From assembly GCA_947373185.1 (NCBI GenBank), contig CANBWP010000016.1, positions 1 to 63,577 on the forward strand: a stretch of DNA of 63,577 nucleotides, read 5' to 3'. The stretch is from Comamonadaceae bacterium (GTDB taxonomy: Bacteria > Pseudomonadota > Gammaproteobacteria > Burkholderiales > Burkholderiaceae_C). Both the position numbers and the translations under genes were made by a program. How positions within the stretch are numbered: the first letter of the stretch is position 1; each line of letters begins with the position of its first letter. The notes beneath the pieces are model-generated. The model was not told the DNA's origin and did no database searches. It saw nothing but the letters and a program-made list of their open reading frames with translations. This document shows positions 11,573 through 21,445 of the stretch, piece after piece.

Positions 11573-13009
11573 TTAATTAAAGAGTCGGGACAAGTCATTG
11601 AAAAACGCCAAAGTCATGATGAAAATCAACACGGCCAGACCGACTTTTTGCAAACCCCGCTGCCAAGCAACGGAAACCGGTTTGCCGGTCATTGACTCCC
11701 AAAGATAATACATCAGGTGACCCCCATCCAACATGGGCAGAGGCAGGAGATTTAAGAGGCCTAAACTGACACTGATCAAGGCCAAAAACGTCAGGTAAGC
11801 GGCCAAACCCAGGTGCGCCGATTGGCCCGCCTGTTCAGCCATGGTCATCGGGCCACTTAAATGCTTAGAAGAGGCAGCGCCCGTCAGCATTTTGCCAATG
11901 AGCTGGCCCGTGACCAGGCAAATTTGGCCAACCTGCTCAAAGCCACGGCGAAGACCATCCCAAGGTCCCCACCGCACCCATTGCATGGCTGGCGGTGCAC
12001 CGACCACAGCACCAATCCGACGAAATGCTTGAGACGGAACTTGTCCTGCAGGCGCAGACAAAACAGGTTGAACGGCCAAAGTGAGTACCTTGCCATCTCT
12101 TTGAATGTCCCAAAGCGGGGTGAAGTCCGGCTCTAGGGGTTCAGCCCGAATCCAATCTCGCAGCTGCTGCGCATCCGAAACATCTTGACCATTGACTCTC
12201 AACACCAGATCACCGGACCTTAATCCGGCCAGTTGTGCAGGCGCTCCCTCCTCCAACCGACCCAAAACAGCCTGGGTCAAAGGCCCACGAAGGCCTAGGG
12301 CCGTCCAATGGGTGGGGAGATCACCTTGCAGTTGCTGAGAGTCATGACGGAGGTCTCGAGAAATCATGTCAGGTGATGGGATTTCAAGATCAAATGTTTT
12401 CGAGCTGTTGGGCCGCGTCAAGGTCCAAACCATGTTGCTGTGAGCCAGCTCGGCTTTGGCAACAGCCATGGTCAAGGCCTGAAAACTCTCAACAGTCTCT
12501 TGTGCATCGTTGGAATTTGCGTCACTTTTTTCAGTACTGAACTGAATCGACACAACTTTCTCGCCACCCGTCAAGCCCGCTCGGGCCGCCCAAGTCCCTG
12601 GAATGGGGCTCGCCAAAATGGGCAAGGCCTGTTGCTGCCCCCACCACGAAAGCCCCGTGAAGATCAGCACAGCCAACATCAAATTGGCCAGGGGACCAGC
12701 CGAGACGATGGCTGCCCTGACTTTCAAGCTTTGTTGGTCAAAGGCTTGCGGCAGCTGCGCTGGCAAGACATCCGCCTCTCGGCTGTCTAACATTTGAATG
12801 AAGCCTCCCAAAGGCCACATGCCAATCACAAACTCGGTGTTCTGCCCTGCCCTTGGTCGCTTGGAGCGCCATCGGTACAGGCTTTTGCCAAAGCCAATAG
12901 AGAACACCAAAACCTGTACCTTGCATGCCACAGCCATGCGGTAATGACCGTATTCATGGACGGCAATGAGCAGTGTCAACGCAAACAGGAATGCTAAAAG
13001 GGTTAGCAC
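11573..13009 (-). CDS. rseP: Site-2 zinc protease RseP
   Basis: An inner-membrane intramembrane metalloprotease that completes cleavage of anti-sigma-E and clears signal peptides. The 478-aa protein has the zinc site HEYGH at residues 18-22 in the first membrane segment, a PDZ region in the middle (EEGAPAQLAGLRSGDLVLRVNGQ), and the second active-site motif LNLLPLPMLDGGHLMYY. The start is a GTG at 13009 with no clear Shine-Dalgarno sequence; it gives the standard N-terminus MLTLLAFLFALTLLIAVHEYGH. Confidence 0.95.
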   Translation of the reverse strand: MLTLLAFLFALTLLIAVHEYGHYRMAVACKVQVLVFSIGFGKSLYRWRSKRPRAGQNTEFVIGMWPLGGFIQMLDSREADVLPAQLPQAFDQQSLKVRAAIVSAGPLANLMLAVLIFTGLSWWGQQQALPILASPIPGTWAARAGLTGGEKVVSIQFSTEKSDANSNDAQETVESFQALTMAVAKAELAHSNMVWTLTRPNSSKTFDLEIPSPDMISRDLRHDSQQLQGDLPTHWTALGLRGPLTQAVLGRLEEGAPAQLAGLRSGDLVLRVNGQDVSDAQQLRDWIRAEPLEPDFTPLWDIQRDGKVLTLAVQPVLSAPAGQVPSQAFRRIGAVVGAPPAMQWVRWGPWDGLRRGFEQVGQICLVTGQLIGKMLTGAASSKHLSGPMTMAEQAGQSAHLGLAAYLTFLALISVSLGLLNLLPLPMLDGGHLMYYLWESMTGKPVSVAWQRGLQKVGLAVLIFIMTLAFFNDLSRLFN

Positions 13010-13018
13010 AAAGGGGGA

Positions 13019-14203
13019 TCAGAGTGAACGAACGACTTCGGAGGCTTTGGCGCGACTGAGGGCATCGAGGGCCAGCAAGTCAGCCAAGTTGTGGGGCGCT
13101 TGGGGCACCACTTTGGCAAGGGTTTCTGTGTTGACTTGGTGAATTTGGTCAAAACGAATGCGTTTGTTCAAGAACGCTTCGACTGCAATTTCGTTGGCAG
13201 CATTCAAAACGGCGCAGGTGCCAGAAGCCGCATTCAGGGCATGCCATGCCAATTTCAAGCCAGGAAACCGTTCTGGATGGCCATGGTCATCGATGGCCTC
13301 AAAGGTCATGGGCTTGAGATTGTGAAAATCCAAGGCACTGGCCCCAGATGTGATGCGCGCTGGCCAACTCAAACCGTAAGCGATCGGAACACGCATGTCT
13401 GGGGTGCCCAGTTGTGCCACAACAGATGTGTCTTTGTACTTGACCATCGAATGGATGATGCTCTGAGGATGAATGACCACATTCAATTGGTCGGGCGAGA
13501 CGCCAAACAAGTAACGCGCTTCAATGACTTCCAGTGCCTTGTTCATCATGGTGGCTGAGTCGACCGATATCTTTCGGCCCATGACCCAATTGGGATGCGC
13601 ACAAGCCTCCTCGGGCGTCACGTTTTTCAAGGTTGCGGGTTCACGGGCTCTGAAGGGTCCACCGGAAGCTGTCAAAATGATTTCGTCGATGCGGTCGGCC
13701 CAGGTGGTTGGATCGTCAGGCAAGGATTGAAAGACCGCAGAATGCTCACTGTCAATGGGCAACAAGCTTGCGCCCCCTTGTTTGACAGCATTCAAGAAAA
13801 CATCGCCCCCGACCACCAAGGCTTCTTTGTTGGCCAGCAACAAGCGCTTGCCTGCGTGGGCTGCCGCTAAGCAAGGCGACAAACCTGCTGCGCCCACGAT
13901 GGCTGCCATCACAGCATCGACTTGCTCGTGGGCAGACACCCAGTCAAGGGCCTCTGGACCCCATAAAATTTCGACGGACAGGCCCTCAGCCTTGACGCGG
14001 TCGGCCAGCGCTCTGCCCGCAGCTTCTTGCGCCATGACAGCAAACTTCGGCTTGAATTGCACACATTGCTTCAGCATCAATTCGACCTGCTGTGAAGCCG
14101 TCAGTGCGAAGACCTGATAGCGGTCGAGGTGGCGAGACAGCACATCGAGCGTGTTGGTGCCGATGGAGCCGGTAGAGCCAAGGATGGTGATGTTTTGTTT
14201 CAT
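13019..14203 (-). CDS. dxr: 1-deoxy-D-xylulose-5-phosphate reductoisomerase
   Basis: Second step of the MEP isoprenoid pathway, converting DXP to MEP with NADPH. The 394-aa protein has the NADPH loop LGSTGSIGTNTLDVL at the N-terminus, LANKEALVVGG, the metal/substrate segment PIDSEHSAVFQSL and the ASGGPFR loop. The ATG at 14203 was chosen because the glycine-rich motif follows directly; a longer frame upstream runs into cdsA. Later MEP steps, ispD and ispF, lie near the right end of this window. Confidence 0.96.
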   Translation of the reverse strand: MKQNITILGSTGSIGTNTLDVLSRHLDRYQVFALTASQQVELMLKQCVQFKPKFAVMAQEAAGRALADRVKAEGLSVEILWGPEALDWVSAHEQVDAVMAAIVGAAGLSPCLAAAHAGKRLLLANKEALVVGGDVFLNAVKQGGASLLPIDSEHSAVFQSLPDDPTTWADRIDEIILTASGGPFRAREPATLKNVTPEEACAHPNWVMGRKISVDSATMMNKALEVIEARYLFGVSPDQLNVVIHPQSIIHSMVKYKDTSVVAQLGTPDMRVPIAYGLSWPARITSGASALDFHNLKPMTFEAIDDHGHPERFPGLKLAWHALNAASGTCAVLNAANEIAVEAFLNKRIRFDQIHQVNTETLAKVVPQAPHNLADLLALDALSRAKASEVVRSL

Positions 14204-14219
14204 GACGAAAACCAAGGAC

Positions 14220-15074
14220 TTAAACCACAGGCCACTGCAACAGCATGAGGGCGATGGGCAAAGATGGCAGCAAGGCATCGAGTCGATCGAGCACACCACC
14301 GTGTCCCGGCAATAAATGGGAACTGTCCTTGACGCCGGCACTGCGCTTGACCAAGGACTCCACCAAATCACCAACCACACTCATGGCGGTCAGAAACGCC
14401 AAGCTGAGGGACCACAAGAAAGTGCCATGCACGCGCATGCGGGTAAACAAACTGGCACCAGGCCATGAATAGGTTTGCTCCAAATGCATCCACACCATGG
14501 CCACCACAAAGACGCCAAGCAGTCCACCAAGGGCACCTTCCCAGCTCTTGCCGGGGCTGACCGTAGGGGCCAGTTTGCGAGAAAAGATTTTGCCGCCCAA
14601 GGTACGGCCAAAGAAATAGGCAAACACATCGGCCGCCCACACTGCACAAAAGATCGACAGCAGAAGCTGGACACCGCCGGTACGGGCTTGCGCCATGGCC
14701 AACCATGCCAGCCAGAGCATGACCAGGCCCACAGCCCAGCGCGTGGGGCGATGCCATTGAGCCCATCCCGAAACACCACGCATCAGCATCCATGCCGTCA
14801 GGCCCACCCAGCTTGAACCAGCCAGCCACCAAAGCCATGGGGCTGTGTGGGTGGTCCAGTCGACCCACCAAGCTAAACCACAGCAAAGTGCACAAAAGAT
14901 GGCGGAGACAATCGATTGACGCTGTGACAATCCGTTCATCTTGCCCCACTCCCAAGCGCCCGCGCCAATCATGTAAATGGACAGGCCTAAAAAGGCTTGG
15001 GGTGATTCGGCAAAAAGCGCTGGCAACAAAATGGCCAACAAAACCAGCGCAGTGATGATGCGTTGCTTGAGCAT
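14220..15074 (-). CDS. cdsA: Phosphatidate cytidylyltransferase
   Basis: Makes CDP-diacylglycerol from phosphatidic acid and CTP for all phospholipids. The 284-aa protein is very hydrophobic, with about eight membrane segments. It ends with the CDS signature: SVVGDLVESLVKRSAGVKDS followed by LLPGHGGVLDRLDALL, which carries the catalytic Asp residues. It lies 16 bases before dxr. The gene that normally precedes it, uppS, is missing (see the small ORF at 15079-15138). Confidence 0.95.
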   Translation of the reverse strand: MLKQRIITALVLLAILLPALFAESPQAFLGLSIYMIGAGAWEWGKMNGLSQRQSIVSAIFCALCCGLAWWVDWTTHTAPWLWWLAGSSWVGLTAWMLMRGVSGWAQWHRPTRWAVGLVMLWLAWLAMAQARTGGVQLLLSIFCAVWAADVFAYFFGRTLGGKIFSRKLAPTVSPGKSWEGALGGLLGVFVVAMVWMHLEQTYSWPGASLFTRMRVHGTFLWSLSLAFLTAMSVVGDLVESLVKRSAGVKDSSHLLPGHGGVLDRLDALLPSLPIALMLLQWPVV

Positions 15075-15078
15075 CGAA

Positions 15079-15138
15079 TCAACCGATGACTTGAACAGTT
15101 GGGCTGATTCGTTGCATGAAGCCTGGGACCTGGGCCAT
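15079..15138 (-). other. 19-codon ORF in place of uppS
   Basis: A short open frame, [19 protein letters not shown], whose ATG overlaps the frr stop (TGATG) and whose stop is four bases before the cdsA ATG. It fills the entire frr-cdsA gap. Its stop-start coupling on both sides suggests either a translated linker or the fused ends of a deleted uppS. It shows no similarity to UppS motifs that I can recognise. Whether it is expressed is unknown. Confidence 0.35.
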
Positions 15139-15698
15139 CAAACGGCCATGATCTCTTGTTCTTTGCCAGCGACCAGTTGGTCAATTTCGGCAATGTGCTT
15201 GTCAGTGACTTTTTGCACTTCGGCTTCTGAACGTTTTTGTTCATCTTCCGAAGCCAATTTGTCTTTGACCAATTTTTTGACGGACTCGTTGGCATCGCGA
15301 CGCAAATTGCGGACTGCAATTTTGGCATTTTCGCCTTCTGTGCGAACCAGTTTGGTCATTTCTTTGCGACGCTCTTCACTCATGGGCGGCATGGGCACGC
15401 GAATCAAATCACCCATGGATGCGGGGTTCAAACCCAAATCGCTTTCACGGATGGCTTTCTCAATCTTGGCACCCATGTTTTTTTCCCAGGGCTGAACGCT
15501 GATGGTGCGAGAGTCAATGAGCGAAACATTGGCCACTTGAGACAGCGGCATCATCGAGCCGTAGTAATCTACCTGAATGGTGTCCAAGATGGCGGGATTG
15601 GCGCGACCTGTTCGGATTTTGGTCAGGTTGTTTTTGAAAGCCGCAATGGACTGGTCCATTTTGGTTTGCGTTGTTGTCTTGATGTCTTCTAAGCTCAT
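15138..15698 (-). CDS. frr: Ribosome recycling factor
   Basis: Splits post-termination ribosomes together with EF-G. The 186-aa protein has the family segments [36 protein letters not shown] and [16 protein letters not shown]. The ATG at 15698 is preceded by GGAG about eight bases upstream. A longer frame upstream gives residues not found in the family. It sits between pyrH and the short ORF before cdsA. Confidence 0.97.
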   Translation of the reverse strand: MSLEDIKTTTQTKMDQSIAAFKNNLTKIRTGRANPAILDTIQVDYYGSMMPLSQVANVSLIDSRTISVQPWEKNMGAKIEKAIRESDLGLNPASMGDLIRVPMPPMSEERRKEMTKLVRTEGENAKIAVRNLRRDANESVKKLVKDKLASEDEQKRSEAEVQKVTDKHIAEIDQLVAGKEQEIMAV

Positions 15699-15746
15699 GC
15701 GATTCTCCGGGGCCAAGTGATTCAGGTTCAGTGGCGGGTTCAAGAA

Positions 15747-16469
15747 TTAGGCGTAAACCAAAGTGCCCTCGTCCTCGCCCATGACCACTCGTTTGAGGGC
15801 CCCATGCTTGAAAATCGAAAACACTTTGACAGGGAGTTTTTGGTCGCGGCAAAGCGCAAACGCGGTGGCGTCCATGATGCCCAGGTTTTGAGAAATGGCG
15901 TCGTCAAACGAGATTTTGCTGTAACGGGTGGCGGTTGGATCCTTCTTGGGATCGGCGCTGTAAACACCATCAACCTTGGTGGCCTTGAGCACCAATTCAG
16001 CACCGATCTCTGCGCCGCGCAAAGCAGCGGCTGTGTCGGTGGTGAAGAAAGGATTGCCGGTACCGGCTGCAAAAATGACCACTTTGCCTTCTTCAAGGTA
16101 CTGAAGGGCTTTGGGTCTGACGTAGGGTTCAACCACTTGTTCAATGGCAATGGCTGACATGACGCGGGCCGTGAGGCCGGCTTTGTCCATGGAGTCGGCC
16201 AAGGCCAGGGCGTTCATGACGGTGGCCAACATGCCCATGTAATCGGCCGTGGCGCGGTCCATGCCGACTGCGCCACCCGCAACACCCCTGAAGATGTTGC
16301 CGCCGCCAATGACCACGGCCACTTGCACACCAAGGCGGGTGACATCGGCAATCTCCTCCACCATGCGAACAATGGTGGCACGATTGATACCGAATTGGTC
16401 ATCGCCCATCAAAGCCTCGCCGGACAGCTTGAGCAAAATACGCTTGTGGGCTGGTTTGGCGATGGTCAT
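15747..16469 (-). CDS. pyrH: UMP kinase
   Basis: Phosphorylates UMP to UDP. The 240-aa amino acid kinase-fold protein has [19 protein letters not shown] at the N-terminus, the [11 protein letters not shown] phosphate-binding loop, and [25 protein letters not shown] lies 6 bases upstream of the start. It stands between tsf and frr in the standard order. Confidence 0.97.
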   Translation of the reverse strand: MTIAKPAHKRILLKLSGEALMGDDQFGINRATIVRMVEEIADVTRLGVQVAVVIGGGNIFRGVAGGAVGMDRATADYMGMLATVMNALALADSMDKAGLTARVMSAIAIEQVVEPYVRPKALQYLEEGKVVIFAAGTGNPFFTTDTAAALRGAEIGAELVLKATKVDGVYSADPKKDPTATRYSKISFDDAISQNLGIMDATAFALCRDQKLPVKVFSIFKHGALKRVVMGEDEGTLVYA

Positions 16470-16506
16470 GACGGGCTCCTCAATAAGACAAATGAAAGTT
16501 TAGCGT

Positions 16507-16528
16507 GAATCGCCCTTTCAGGCGATTC
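16507..16528 (-). terminator. Hairpin between tsf and pyrH
   Basis: A perfect 8-bp stem GAATCGCC/GGCGATTC with a 6-base loop lies 36 bases after the tsf stop and 38 before pyrH. No run of T follows, so it is more likely an RNA processing or stability element or a weak attenuator than a full terminator. Confidence 0.35.
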
Positions 16529-16563
16529 TTAGGATCCGGGTATTCACCCTGATCAGGTCAGGT

Positions 16564-17454
16564 TTAGCCAGCGTTTTGAGCAGCAGCCACTTGTGCCGCC
16601 ACTTCAGCCGCAAAGTCGTCAACCTTCTTCTCAATGCCCTCGCCCACCACGTACAAAGTGAAGGCTTTGACTTGGGTGGCTTCTGCTTTGAGCATTTGCT
16701 CAACGGTTTGCTTGTCGTTTTTCACAAAAGTTTGGTTGTTCAAAGACACTTCTTTGAGGTACTTCTGGACAGAACCTTCGATCATTTTGGCAGCGATGTC
16801 GGCTGGCTTGCCAGACTCGGCAGCTTTGGCAGTGGCCACTGAACGCTCTTTGTCGATCAGGTCGGCGGGCACGTCGTTGCTGGTCAAAGCCACAGGCTTC
16901 ATCGCAGCCACGTGCATGGCAACGTCTTTGGCCGCTGTTTCTTTGCCTTCGTACTCGACCAACACACCAATGCGGGTGCCGTGCAAGTAGGTTGCGATTT
17001 GGGCGCCACCGGCCACGCGCTTGAAACGGCGGAAGCTCATGTTCTCGCCGATCTTGCCGATCAGGCCTTTGCGAACTTCTTCCAATGTAGGACCGAAGCC
17101 GTCTTGGCTGTAAGGCAACTCGCCCAAAGCAGCCACATCGGCTGGGTTGTGCAATGCGGCCAATTTGGCAGCGGCATTGGCCAAGGCCAGGAAGCTGTCG
17201 TTTTTGGTCACGAAGTCTGTTTCGCAGTTGACTTCGAGCATGGCGCCCGTGTTGCCTTCGGTGTAGGCAACGATCACGCCTTCGGCGGTCACGCGGGAAG
17301 CGGCCTTGCCAGCTTTTGTACCCAATTTAACGCGCAGCAACTCTTCTGCTTTGGCCATGTCGCCTTCGGCTTCGGTCAAAGCTTTTTTGCATTCCATCAT
17401 AGGGGCATCGGTTTTAGCGCGCAGTTCAGCGACCATGCTTGCGGTAATAGCCAT
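16564..17454 (-). CDS. tsf: Elongation factor Ts
   Basis: Nucleotide exchange factor for EF-Tu. The 296-aa protein begins [20 protein letters not shown], with the N-terminal UBA-like domain, then the family signature [18 protein letters not shown] whose TDFV motif inserts into EF-Tu. The ATG at 17454 has GGAG nine bases upstream. A longer open frame upstream overlaps the intergenic leader and is not family-like. Confidence 0.97.
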   Translation of the reverse strand: MAITASMVAELRAKTDAPMMECKKALTEAEGDMAKAEELLRVKLGTKAGKAASRVTAEGVIVAYTEGNTGAMLEVNCETDFVTKNDSFLALANAAAKLAALHNPADVAALGELPYSQDGFGPTLEEVRKGLIGKIGENMSFRRFKRVAGGAQIATYLHGTRIGVLVEYEGKETAAKDVAMHVAAMKPVALTSNDVPADLIDKERSVATAKAAESGKPADIAAKMIEGSVQKYLKEVSLNNQTFVKNDKQTVEQMLKAEATQVKAFTLYVVGEGIEKKVDDFAAEVAAQVAAAQNAG

Positions 17455-17528
17455 TTGATTTCTCCGTTTCGTCTTCGAATTAAGGTTCGAACTAAATAAA
17501 AATTGATAAAAACTCAATGAGACTCAGG

Positions 17529-17556
17529 TTAAAAAAAAGGGGCAAGAAGCCCCTTT
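17529..17556 (-). terminator. Intrinsic terminator after rpsB
   Basis: On the minus strand, a 9-bp stem AAAAGGGGC/GCCCCTTTT with a short loop runs directly into a run of eight T. It starts 18 bases after the rpsB stop and lies before tsf, so part of rpsB transcription should stop here and tsf would be expressed by read-through or a separate start. Confidence 0.85.
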
Positions 17557-17574
17557 TCTCTGCTTGAGCGGGCA

Positions 17575-18327
17575 TTAAGCAGAAGCTTCTTGCACTTCAA
17601 CGAATTCGTCTGCGCCTTCAGCGGCCACAGCATTGACCACATCTTGAACGGCGTTGGCACGGCCTTCAATGATGGCGTCAGCAATGCCGCGAGCGTACAA
17701 AGCCACTGCCTTGGAAGAGTCATCGTTACCAGGAATGATGTAGTCGATGCCTTCGGGTGAGTGGTTGGAGTCAACCACGCCGATCAATGGGATGCCCAAC
17801 TTCTTGGCTTCCAAAATGGCAATTTTGTGGTAACCCACGTCGATCACGAAGATCGCATCAGGCAACACAGCCATGTCTTGAATGCCACCGATGTCTTTTT
17901 CAAGCTTCTCGATTTCACGTTTGAACATGAGTTGTTCTTTTTTGCTCAAAGAGTCGAGGCCGACTTCTTGTTGCGCTTTCATGTCCTTCAAGCGCTTGAT
18001 GGAAGTCTTGACGGTTTTGAAGTTGGTGAGCATGCCGCCCAACCAGCGTTGGTCGACGTAAGGCACGCCAGCGCGATGCGCTTCAGCGGCCACGGTTTCA
18101 CGGGCTTGGCGCTTGGTGCCAACCATCAGGATGTTGCCGCGGTTTGCAGAGAGTTGTTTGACGAACTTCAATGCGTCTTGGAACATCGGCAAAGATTTTT
18201 CCAAGTTGATGATGTGGATTTTGTTGCGGTGACCGAAGATGAAGGGGGACATCTTGGGGTTCCAGAAGCGAGTTTGGTGACCAAAGTGGACACCGGCTTC
18301 CAGCATTTCGCGCATGGTAACGGACAT
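17575..18327 (-). CDS. rpsB: 30S ribosomal protein S2
   Basis: A 250-aa small-subunit ribosomal protein. It begins [20 protein letters not shown] and contains the S2 signatures [20 protein letters not shown] and [19 protein letters not shown]. The ATG at 18327 is preceded by GGAGAAACAAT. It is the first gene of the long minus-strand block, with its promoter and a leader of about 140 nt upstream. Confidence 0.98.
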   Translation of the reverse strand: MSVTMREMLEAGVHFGHQTRFWNPKMSPFIFGHRNKIHIINLEKSLPMFQDALKFVKQLSANRGNILMVGTKRQARETVAAEAHRAGVPYVDQRWLGGMLTNFKTVKTSIKRLKDMKAQQEVGLDSLSKKEQLMFKREIEKLEKDIGGIQDMAVLPDAIFVIDVGYHKIAILEAKKLGIPLIGVVDSNHSPEGIDYIIPGNDDSSKAVALYARGIADAIIEGRANAVQDVVNAVAAEGADEFVEVQEASA

Positions 18328-18382
18328 ATTGTTTCTCCGAAGGTTGGGTCTAAAATCCGGCTCACACATCGGTTATTTGCGG

Positions 18383-18398
18383 CCACTCAAAAGAGTGG
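18383..18398 (-). promoter_or_regulatory. Hairpin in the rpsB leader
   Basis: CCACTC-TTTT-GAGTGG forms a 6-bp stem with a tetraloop about 55 bases upstream of the rpsB ATG on the minus strand. Leader structures that bind S2 are known for rpsB in other proteobacteria; that this one does so is only an inference. Confidence 0.35.
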
Positions 18399-18471
18399 TT
18401 AACAAACAGCCAACACCTTGAAGGAGCCGGTTTGCGATTTACTTGCAGGTGAATTCCTGCTAAGCCAGTCG

Positions 18472-18501
18472 AGTATAGCATCCCAAAACCTACTTTTTCC
18501 A
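18472..18501 (-). promoter_or_regulatory. Candidate rpsB promoter
   Basis: Minus strand: -10 TATACT at 18477-18472 and -35 TGGAAA 18 bp upstream, a sigma-70-like pair placed about 145 bp before the rpsB ATG. It lies just before the divergent amidase gene, as expected for the head of this operon. Confidence 0.55.
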
Positions 18502-18536
18502 GCCCTGCCACACTCTTTACACACCCTCCCCACGCC

Positions 18537-19892
18537 ATGCGCCCAGACCTGATTGCCACCCTAGAAGCCATCTCAGCTCAAAAGACCACGCCCCAGGCCG
18601 AATGGGAAAAAAGCCAAGCTTTGGCCCAAAGTTCTGCATGCGACAACGTCTTTTTGACGCTGGAGACAGGTCCCATTCCAGCGCTTTTGCAGGAACCCAG
18701 CGTGGTCAATGCCCCACTCAAAGGCTTGGCTTTCTCGGTCAAAGACCTGTTTGATGTGGCGGGCAGCCCTACTTTGGCGGGCTCCACGGTCCTCCAAGGC
18801 ACGCCAGCTGCACCATTTGACTGCCCCGCTGTGGCCCGAATGAACCATGCGGGGGGCGCTTTTATAGGCCGCACCAACATGGTGGAGTTTGCCTTTTCTG
18901 GCATTGGCAACAACCCCCATTACGGCACACCCGCCGCTTGGGACGCCGTTTCAGACCAGGCCGTCCTGAGCAACGGTCAAGGTCATGTGCCAGGCGGCTC
19001 GTCATCAGGCGCTGCAGTTTCTGTGGCCACTGGCGCCGCCTTCATTGGTTTGGGCTCTGACACGGGCGGCTCCATTCGCATACCTGCTGCTTTGAATGGC
19101 ATTGTGGGTTTTAAAAATACAGCCCGATTGGTGCCCACTGCGGGCGCCGTTCCTTTGTCAACCACCATGGACACTGCCTGCGCCATGACGCGCAGTGTGC
19201 GAGATGCTGTGTTGGCGCATGAAATCTTGGCATCCCGCAAAGTGGCCCGGGCTTCCCGCGGACTCTCTAGCTATCGTTTGGCCGTTCCCACCAGCCTCAT
19301 GCTGGACGGCATGACAGCCGGCGTGCAAAAAGCTTGGGAACGCAGCTTGCAAAAGTTGTCTCAAGCGGGTGCTCAAATTGTTGAAATTCCTCTGCTTGAA
19401 ATCAAAGAGTTGGCTGGGCTCTTGGCCACGGGCGGCTTCAGTGCGGCCGAGAGTTACACCTGGCACAGACACTTGCTGGCCCAAGGAGAAGCGCAGTACG
19501 ACCCCCGTGTGGCCGCGCGAATTTTGAAAGGCGCCAACATGAAGGCCTTCGAATACTTGGATTTGCAAGCAGGTCGTGCGACCTGGATTGCACGCATGCA
19601 AGCGGCACTCCACGGTGTCGATGCAGCGCTCTCCCCCACTGTCCCGATCGAAGGCCCCACATTGGCCAGTGTGGCACCCGGCGCCGAACGGGACGATGCA
19701 TTTTTTGCTGCCAACGGCTTGTTGCTGCGCAACACCAGCGTGGTCAACATGCTCGACGGTTGCGCCCTGTCACTGCCCATGCACCATGCCGGCGAATTGC
19801 CCACCAGTTTGATGGTGTGGCAAGGCCCCATGAAAGACGATGATGTGCTGAACATTTCATTGGCGATTGAAACCGCATTGAGGACGGCTTGA
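18537..19892 (+). CDS. Amidase signature family hydrolase
   Basis: A 451-aa amidase with the complete Ser-cisSer-Lys triad: Lys69 in AFSVKDLFD, Ser155 in GGSSSGAA, and nucleophile Ser179 in GSDTGGSIRIPA. Such enzymes hydrolyse a C-N amide bond; the substrate (simple amide, allophanate-like, or other) cannot be deduced. It is not a GatA of a GatCAB operon because no gatB or gatC is near. Its last bases overlap the TTG start of nnr, so the two genes form one unit, divergent from rpsB. Confidence 0.85.
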   Translation: MRPDLIATLEAISAQKTTPQAEWEKSQALAQSSACDNVFLTLETGPIPALLQEPSVVNAPLKGLAFSVKDLFDVAGSPTLAGSTVLQGTPAAPFDCPAVARMNHAGGAFIGRTNMVEFAFSGIGNNPHYGTPAAWDAVSDQAVLSNGQGHVPGGSSSGAAVSVATGAAFIGLGSDTGGSIRIPAALNGIVGFKNTARLVPTAGAVPLSTTMDTACAMTRSVRDAVLAHEILASRKVARASRGLSSYRLAVPTSLMLDGMTAGVQKAWERSLQKLSQAGAQIVEIPLLEIKELAGLLATGGFSAAESYTWHRHLLAQGEAQYDPRVAARILKGANMKAFEYLDLQAGRATWIARMQAALHGVDAALSPTVPIEGPTLASVAPGAERDDAFFAANGLLLRNTSVVNMLDGCALSLPMHHAGELPTSLMVWQGPMKDDDVLNISLAIETALRTA

Positions 19893-21445
19893 AAATACTC
19901 AACTGGCAAGTTCCGCTGGCATTGTTCGATGTGGCGCAAACACGCCAGCTTGAAAACTTGGCCACATCAAGGATCGTGAGCGGTCCCAGTTTGATGACAC
20001 AAGCGGGCTTGTCGGTGGCCAAGTTGGCCATGGCCATCCAGCCCTTTGCGCCCTGCTACTGGGTTTTTTGTGGCCCCGGCAACAACGGCGGCGACGGCTT
20101 GGAGGCTGCCACCCACTTGCACCAATCGGGTCAACAAGTTCGAGTCGTGCTTTGGCAGCCTTCAGCAAAGCGACCTTCAGATGCAACGCTGGCCTTAGGC
20201 AAAGTCAAAGCATTGGGCATTTCCATTCAAGCAACACTGCCAGCACAGGGTGATGTCAGTCGTCATGACTTGTGCATCGATGCCATGCTGGGCATTGGCT
20301 TGCGTTCAAGCACAACGGAGGCACATGAGGCCGCCACGTTAGAAGCCGAGCAAGCATTGCACGCTTGGATACACAGCATCTACCATTTGGGCGCAGATGT
20401 TTTGGCCGTCGACACGCCCTCTGGCTTGAATGCCAACACAGGTCAGTTTCAAAACATGAAGGTGGTGCCGCAAGACATTCAAGCGCAACACACCTTGCAG
20501 CTTCTGACCGCAAAACCAGGTTGCATGACGGCCCACGGCAGAGATGCATGCGGCACGCTTTGGCTGGACACCTTGGGCAGCGAAGATTTGCAGCAAAGCC
20601 TCAAAGCCACAGCCCAATTGAACAGCCGTTTGCAAACACCTGTGAAGCGGCAACACGCCAGCCACAAAGGCATCTTTGGCGACGTGACTGTGATTGGCGG
20701 TGAAGCAGTGGAGGTACGCGGCATGGGCATGACGGGCGCAGTCGATCTGGCCGCCTCCGCCGCACTGCATGCGGGCGCTGGCCGCGTGATGGCTTGTTAT
20801 TTGACGGACGATCTCAAGGCAAACCAAGCAAGGCCACGTTTGGCAGAAATCATGCAGCGCGAATTTTCTGCATTGAAGTTGCAGTCAGGCGTGATTGTGT
20901 GCGGCTGCGGGGGCGGTGTCTCTGTGCGAAAAATATTACCCCAAGTTCTACAGCAAAGCATGCGCTTGGTTCTGGATGCCGATGCTTTGAATGCCATTTC
21001 ACAAGACCCTTGGCTGCGCGAACTGCTGCGCCAACGTGCGGCTCAAAACAAGCACACTGTGGTCACACCTCACCCACTTGAAGCCGCTCGATTGCTAAGC
21101 ACAGACAGTGGCTCGGTTCAACACGATCGGCTGAGTGCGGCGCAAACGCTGGCCCACGATCTGAACTGCACCGTGGTGCTGAAAGGTTCAGGCACTGTGA
21201 TTGCCAAATCAGGTGAAGTACCTGCCGTCAATTTCACAGGCAATGCGCGCCTGGCAACTGGCGGCACAGGCGATGTATTGGCAGGCTTACTGGGCGCGCG
21301 CATGGCCCAAGGCCAGAGCGAATTTGAAGCCGCTTGCGCAGCCGTGTTTGAACACGGCCTGGCAGCAGATGAAACAGATTTGCCCACCCTCACAGCAGGC
21401 AAACTGGCAACGCTTATCCGCGGCCCGCAAACGGCATCTTGGTAG
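19889..21445 (+). CDS. nnr: Bifunctional NAD(P)H-hydrate epimerase/dehydratase
   Basis: Repairs damaged NAD(P)H hydrates. The 518-aa protein joins an N-terminal YjeF_N epimerase domain ([15 protein letters not shown]; later [10 protein letters not shown]) to a C-terminal ribokinase-like dehydratase domain ([46 protein letters not shown]). The start is a TTG within the overlap TTGA with the amidase stop, with GAGGA five bases upstream. Its 3' end overlaps the convergent SDR gene by 32 bases. Confidence 0.92.
   Translation: MKILNWQVPLALFDVAQTRQLENLATSRIVSGPSLMTQAGLSVAKLAMAIQPFAPCYWVFCGPGNNGGDGLEAATHLHQSGQQVRVVLWQPSAKRPSDATLALGKVKALGISIQATLPAQGDVSRHDLCIDAMLGIGLRSSTTEAHEAATLEAEQALHAWIHSIYHLGADVLAVDTPSGLNANTGQFQNMKVVPQDIQAQHTLQLLTAKPGCMTAHGRDACGTLWLDTLGSEDLQQSLKATAQLNSRLQTPVKRQHASHKGIFGDVTVIGGEAVEVRGMGMTGAVDLAASAALHAGAGRVMACYLTDDLKANQARPRLAEIMQREFSALKLQSGVIVCGCGGGVSVRKILPQVLQQSMRLVLDADALNAISQDPWLRELLRQRAAQNKHTVVTPHPLEAARLLSTDSGSVQHDRLSAAQTLAHDLNCTVVLKGSGTVIAKSGEVPAVNFTGNARLATGGTGDVLAGLLGARMAQGQSEFEAACAAVFEHGLAADETDLPTLTAGKLATLIRGPQTASW

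Noticed and set aside
16510..16563. TPP-riboswitch-like sequence after tsf (ACCTGATCAGGG, then GGATCC on the minus strand)
   Set aside because: It resembles only the 3' arm of a THI element. The CTGAGA arm is missing and the next gene is pyrH, so I treat it as coincidence.
17761..18402. A 213-codon plus-strand open frame inside rpsB
   Set aside because: Antisense to ribosomal protein S2, no motif or ribosome site.
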